Below are positions 60,733 through 64,000 of a DNA stretch of 64,000 nucleotides, piece by piece. Source of the stretch: Thioclava arctica (GTDB taxonomy: Bacteria > Pseudomonadota > Alphaproteobacteria > Rhodobacterales > Rhodobacteraceae); contig NZ_JBFRYC010000013.1 of assembly GCF_040892615.1 (NCBI RefSeq), positions 27,757 through 91,756 on the forward strand, in the 5' to 3' direction. Below the pieces are notes generated by a model. The model was given only the letters and a program-made list of their open reading frames with translations, ran no database searches and was not told where the DNA came from. The position numbers and the translations under genes were made by a program. The first letter of the stretch is position 1; each line of letters starts with the position of its first letter.

Positions 60733-60891
60733 TTAGGCGAGCACACCCAACGCCCAAAGAACGATGAAGACAACGATCACAAGTCCGATGACGCCACCGA
60801 GACCACGCGTTCCATAGCGGTTGTAACCGTAGTAACCGCCGCCGCCGCCGAACACCAACAGCAGGACAATGATAATCAGAATTGTACTCAT
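60733..60891 (-). CDS. DUF3309-like small membrane protein
   Basis: A 52-residue protein: MSTILIIIVLLLVFGGGGGY, then NRYGTRGLGG and a second helix VIGLVIVVFIVLWALGVLA. Two helices joined by a Gly-rich loop are the DUF3309 layout. Function unknown; such peptides cluster with stress genes. Confidence 0.75.
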   Translation of the reverse strand: MSTILIIIVLLLVFGGGGGYYGYNRYGTRGLGGVIGLVIVVFIVLWALGVLA

Positions 60892-61013
60892 GGGAGATAT
60901 CTCTCTTTTTGGCCGATAGATGAAAGATGAAGCACCTGTAACCACGATGGGAATCAGATCCGTGGTGTCATGCCAAAGTCAAACAGTGGGGTTGCTTCGC
61001 TGAGGCTCTGCGC

Positions 61014-61088
61014 TCAGCGTAGGCCCAAAAAGCCCAGGATGAACAAGACGATGACCACGAAGCCGACGATATATACGATCCGGTTCAT
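61014..61088 (-). CDS. 24-residue membrane peptide
   Basis: MNRIVYIVGFVVIVLFILGF then LGLR and TGA: a single hydrophobic helix with basic ends. TAGGAATG lies before the ATG. Very similar MNRIVYIVGxVVIV peptides recur in proteobacterial stress clusters, which supports a real gene despite its size. The dyad at 61,165 lies 77 bases upstream. Confidence 0.7.
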   Translation of the reverse strand: MNRIVYIVGFVVIVLFILGFLGLR

Positions 61089-61164
61089 TGCATTCCTATC
61101 TGCTAGGGTAGTGGCCCGAGGCCACCGACATCGCCAAACATAAGCCATCGCACCTCCGGGCGAA

Positions 61165-61178
61165 CTGACATGGATCAA
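61165..61178 (+). promoter_or_regulatory. Dyad CTGAC-N4-ATCAA
   Basis: CTGACATGGATCAA, an imperfect member of the motif family, 77 bases before the divergent 24-residue peptide gene and 207 before the PRC-barrel gene. Confidence 0.4.
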
Positions 61179-61371
61179 TGCGCGGCGTACCGCAGCGGGC
61201 GATTACGTTCCAGAGTCATCAGTCTTGATCGCAAGGCCACAACATGAGGCTACTAAAGAATCGTTTGCTGTGTGCAGGTTCCGAACCCGCCTTGCGCGGC
61301 GAACACTGCGACGCAAAACCGGCGGCGCCCGTAGGCGCGCCAAACTTGGTCAGACAAAAGGAAAACATCCA

Positions 61372-62151
61372 ATGTTAATCGAGGCTTCGAATCTCAAGGG
61401 CTTCAAGATCGCCGCGACCGACGGCAGCGTCGGCACCGTGACTGATTTCCTTTTCGATGACGAAAGCTGGACACTCCGTTGGGTCGTCGTCGACACTGGC
61501 ACTTGGCTGGCTGGGCGCAAGGTGCTGCTGCCGGTTTCGGTTCTGGGTCACCCGGATACGTCCGCCCGCAGCTTTCCAGTCCGCTTGACGATGGCATCGG
61601 TCAAGGACAGCCCGGCCATCGACACGCATGAACCCGTGTCGCGGCAGCACGAAGAACGGATGTACGGCTACTACAACATGAGTCCCTATTGGGGAAACGG
61701 CTTCTACATGGGCGGCTACGGCGGCTGGAGCGCGGGCATGTCAGAGACGCACTACGCCGATTCAAGACGGCGTCAGGACGAGCTTTACGCCCGGCGACAT
61801 CAGGACGATGATCTCCATCTGCGTAGCATCGATGCCGTGACCGGCTACAATCTGCATGCCACCGATGGCTCCATCGGTCATGTCGAGGGTTTTCTGATCG
61901 ACGATTCCGACTGGACGATCCATTTCCTGACCGTGGATACAAAGAACTGGAGGCCCGGCAAACATGTCCTGATTTCGCCGCGCTCTGCCACGGACGTTCA
62001 GTGGGCAGAGAATATGGTCAATCTGGATATCGATCGGAAAACTGTCATGGACAGCCCGACCTATGACCCTTCCGTTCCGGTGGACGCGGCGTTCGAGGCG
62101 CGGATGGCGCATCACTACATCCCTGACGCCACGCATGGAACCGCAAGTTAA
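61372..62151 (+). CDS. Double PRC-barrel domain protein
   Basis: A 259-residue protein with two PRC-barrel domains (about residues 1-80 and 155-235): LIEASNLKGFKIAATDGSVG, TVTDFLFDDESWTLRWVVVD and YNLHATDGSIGHVEGFLIDD, WTIHFLTVDTKNWRPG. A Tyr/Gly-rich linker joins them. PRC barrels mediate protein-protein contacts in reaction centres and RNA processing; in stress clusters their role is unknown. AAAGGAAAA precedes the ATG. The CFA gene follows after 20 bases. Confidence 0.87.
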   Translation: MLIEASNLKGFKIAATDGSVGTVTDFLFDDESWTLRWVVVDTGTWLAGRKVLLPVSVLGHPDTSARSFPVRLTMASVKDSPAIDTHEPVSRQHEERMYGYYNMSPYWGNGFYMGGYGGWSAGMSETHYADSRRRQDELYARRHQDDDLHLRSIDAVTGYNLHATDGSIGHVEGFLIDDSDWTIHFLTVDTKNWRPGKHVLISPRSATDVQWAENMVNLDIDRKTVMDSPTYDPSVPVDAAFEARMAHHYIPDATHGTAS

Positions 62152-62171
62152 GAGGACTTTGGGCTGGGATC

Positions 62172-63383
62172 ATGATGCTGACCTCCGTGAAGAACCAGAC
62201 CGACTTGCCGCGCTACTTTGCGCGGGTGTTCGACGTGGCACAGTCACTGGGAAACGGGCGGATCGATGTGGTGCTGGACGATGGCCGCGCCTTTCGCGCC
62301 GAAGGTCGCCACCCGGGTCCGGCGGCTGTGGTCGAGGTGCACAACCCTGATATTTTCGCGCGTCTGATCCGCGAGGGCGATCTGGGTTTTCTGGAAGCCT
62401 ACATTGACGGATGGTGGACCACGCCGGATTTGCAGGCCTTCATGGACCTCGTCCATGGTCGCAATGACGCGCTCTACGACGGCTTTCCCGGCATAGGACT
62501 GGTGCGCGCCTTAGAGAAACTACGGCACTGGCTGCGCGGGAACTCCCTGCGGCAGGCAAGGAAGAACATTGCGGCGCATTACGACCTTGGCAATGAATTT
62601 TACCGGCTCTGGCTGGATGAGACGATGACCTATTCCTCGGCCCTCTTTCGCAGCGGGCAGGAACCGTTGGAAAAGGCGCAGCACCAGAAATACGAAAGCA
62701 TGGTGGACCAGATGGGGGTGCAGCCCGGCGATCATGTGCTCGAAATCGGCTGCGGCTGGGGCGGCTTCGCGGAATATGCGGCGGCCGAGCGCGGGGTGCG
62801 CGTGACTGGCCTGACGCTCTCGAAGGCGCAGCATGACTATGCGGTGGAACGCATCCGGGCTAGGGGGTTGCAGGATCGCGTCGAGATCAGGATGCAGGAT
62901 TACCGCGACGACCGGGGGCTTTACGACGGTATCGCCAGCATCGAGATGTTCGAGGCAGTAGGGGAGAAATATTGGCCGACCTACTTTCAGGTTGTTCGCG
63001 ACCGCCTGAAACCGGGCCGCAACGCCACCTTGCAGATCATCACGGTGCAGGACGCGCGCTTCGCGACCTACCGCAAGGGCGTGGATTTTATCCAGAAACA
63101 CATCTTTCCAGGCGGCATGCTGCCGTCGCCCGGCATGCTGCGCGACGAGGTGCGCCGCGCCGGGTTGCAGGTCAGCCGCTCAATCGAGTTCGGCGACAGC
63201 TACAGCCAGACACTGCGACGCTGGCATGGCAGCTTCAACGAGCACTGGGAGGAAATTTCGCAGCTGGGCTTCGACGACCGTTTCCGGCGGATGTGGAATC
63301 TGTACCTCACCTCTTCCGCCGGCGCGTTCCAAGGCGGTCACTGCGATGTGACCCAGATCACCATCACTAGGCCAGCCGCCTGA
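62172..63383 (+). CDS. Cyclopropane-fatty-acyl-phospholipid synthase family protein
   Basis: A 403-residue SAM-dependent methyltransferase that adds methylene across cis double bonds of membrane lipids. The SAM site is VLEIGCGWGGFAEYAAAERG (about residues 189-208). AHYDLGNEFYRLWLDETMTYSSA and SIEMFEAVGEKYWPTYFQV are CFA hallmarks, and FPGGMLPS is conserved. The product would protect membranes against acid and other stress, in keeping with the neighbouring glutamate decarboxylase system. Confidence 0.93.
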   Translation: MMLTSVKNQTDLPRYFARVFDVAQSLGNGRIDVVLDDGRAFRAEGRHPGPAAVVEVHNPDIFARLIREGDLGFLEAYIDGWWTTPDLQAFMDLVHGRNDALYDGFPGIGLVRALEKLRHWLRGNSLRQARKNIAAHYDLGNEFYRLWLDETMTYSSALFRSGQEPLEKAQHQKYESMVDQMGVQPGDHVLEIGCGWGGFAEYAAAERGVRVTGLTLSKAQHDYAVERIRARGLQDRVEIRMQDYRDDRGLYDGIASIEMFEAVGEKYWPTYFQVVRDRLKPGRNATLQIITVQDARFATYRKGVDFIQKHIFPGGMLPSPGMLRDEVRRAGLQVSRSIEFGDSYSQTLRRWHGSFNEHWEEISQLGFDDRFRRMWNLYLTSSAGAFQGGHCDVTQITITRPAA

Positions 63384-63494
63384 CCCCGGGCGGAGACAGT
63401 ATATATCCGGTTCCCTATCTCGCTGAACAACGCAAAAACGTTCTTCACGAGAGTGAGGTCGACATCACGGACGATCCGGCGACGATGAAGCGCC

Positions 63495-63662
63495 TATCAC
63501 CGCCGGAGTCGCGTCGAGACAAAGATGCACTGCTTCAAACTGCTGGGCCAACGCCCAGCCGCGCGGGACTTCGACCGTCAGGTTGCCGAGTTCCAAATCC
63601 GTGCAGCCGTCCTGAACGGCTTCACAGCGCTCGGCATAACCGTGACTGAAGCCGTGGGATGA
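63495..63662 (+). pseudogene. IS5-family transposase, C-terminal fragment
   Basis: YHRRSRVETKMHCFKLLGQR, then AARDFDRQVAEFQIRAAVLN and GFTALGITVTEAVG-stop, the last 55 residues of an IS5 transposase with the final catalytic Glu (VETK). The rest is missing. A different subgroup from the fragment at 34.6-35.1 kb. Confidence 0.75.
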
Positions 63663-63937
63663 GACTCTGCCCGGGGAAAGGGGAACCCTGACCGTCAGCA
63701 GATTTGTGCATGTATGGATGCCCCCATTGGTGCAAGTGATTTTTGAACGGCGCGAGCGTGTGATCAGGTGCGGTCATGTATCAGGCCTCGGTGTGCGGCG
63801 CTGATGTGACCGCGGGCCGGTATGGGGCGATGCGCGGACCAGAGGCATATCAACAGACCGAGCTCGGTGGCTCCTGCACAAAGGGAGTGTCATGAACTCT
63901 GTGTATCTGGTTCGGCCCATGCGGGTTTCAGATACGG
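63663..63937. other. Insertion sequence boundary region
   Basis: Contains TGGATGCCCCCATTGGTGC at 63,716-63,734, which resembles the IS3-type ends at 33,517 and 34,535. No gene is supported in these 275 bases. Confidence 0.35.
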
Positions 63938-64000
63938 TTAAGCATTGAAGCGCTCGTCGAACATGATAGCGAATTGATTGCGGGCGGCAAACCACTCTCT
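63938..64000 (-). CDS. C-terminus of a gene running off the window
   Basis: On the minus strand the last codons read EWFAARNQFAIMFDERFNA and TAA. Composition and the absence of stops suggest a true C-terminus; I do not recognise the family, though its place beside insertion sequence debris makes a transposase possible. Confidence 0.35.
   Translation of the reverse strand, partial: REWFAARNQFAIMFDERFNA

Noticed and set aside
1..64000. CRISPR array or cas genes
   Set aside because: No regularly spaced short repeats and no Cas-like protein were seen on either strand.

Overview
The window reads as a chromosomal segment of an alphaproteobacterium, most likely of the Rhodobacteraceae/Paracoccaceae. 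This rests on gene order and protein style: a ChvI-ChvG-HprK-RapZ-EIIA-HPr run divergent from pckA, a cydDC-cydABX locus with an FnrL-type box, adjacent etfB-etfA-hbd, a DUF6473 protein, and a DUF5765 protein starting MCWSGEAS. No organism-specific marker is present, so the assignment is an inference.

Region 1 (1-29,061) is compact core chromosome. It holds a Deg-family protease, a GT39 membrane glycosyltransferase, a small lipoprotein, the ABC exporter CydDC with cytochrome bd oxidase CydABX, the electron transfer flavoprotein EtfBA with a 3-hydroxybutyryl-CoA dehydrogenase, an acyltransferase, the short PTS branch (HPr, EIIA, HprK, RapZ) joined to the ChvGI two-component system, pckA, a ClsC-like phospholipase D protein, RNase R, and a dehydrogenase of the alanine dehydrogenase/carboxyethylornithine synthase family.

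Region 2 (29,062-36,000) begins at a tRNA-Thr(CGU) gene with a tyrosine integrase directly downstream, the usual left end of a genomic island. An unknown protein, an AlpA regulator, an HTH/zinc-ribbon protein and a second tyrosine recombinase follow. Next comes a graveyard of insertion sequence pieces (IS110, IS3, IS5) and the truncated N-terminus of a copper P-type ATPase. I found no matching right attachment site in the window.

Region 3 (35,862-63,383) is a stress and ion-homeostasis cluster. It encodes a rhodanese, coiled-coil protein, cupin, broken lipoamide dehydrogenase, BON-MscS channel, Crp/Fnr regulator, SLC13 permease, SDR dehydrogenase, VWA plus membrane J-domain pair, glutamate decarboxylase with an AspT-type exchanger, BaeRF-like protein, DUF3775, CPA1 antiporter, DUF2254, CDF transporter, PHB depolymerase, DUF5765, YihY/BrkB, small membrane peptides, PRC-barrel and cyclopropane fatty acid synthase. 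At least six intergenic regions here carry the same dyad, CTGAY-N4-RTYAG. One lies upstream of the Crp/Fnr gene itself, so the cluster may be a single regulon. Several members are damaged: premature TAG codons, +1 shifts in short G/C runs, and a CDF gene whose natural start reads ATC. That could be decay or consensus error.

Region 4 (63,384-64,000) holds a second IS5-family tail, a possible insertion sequence end, and the C-terminus of a gene running off the window.
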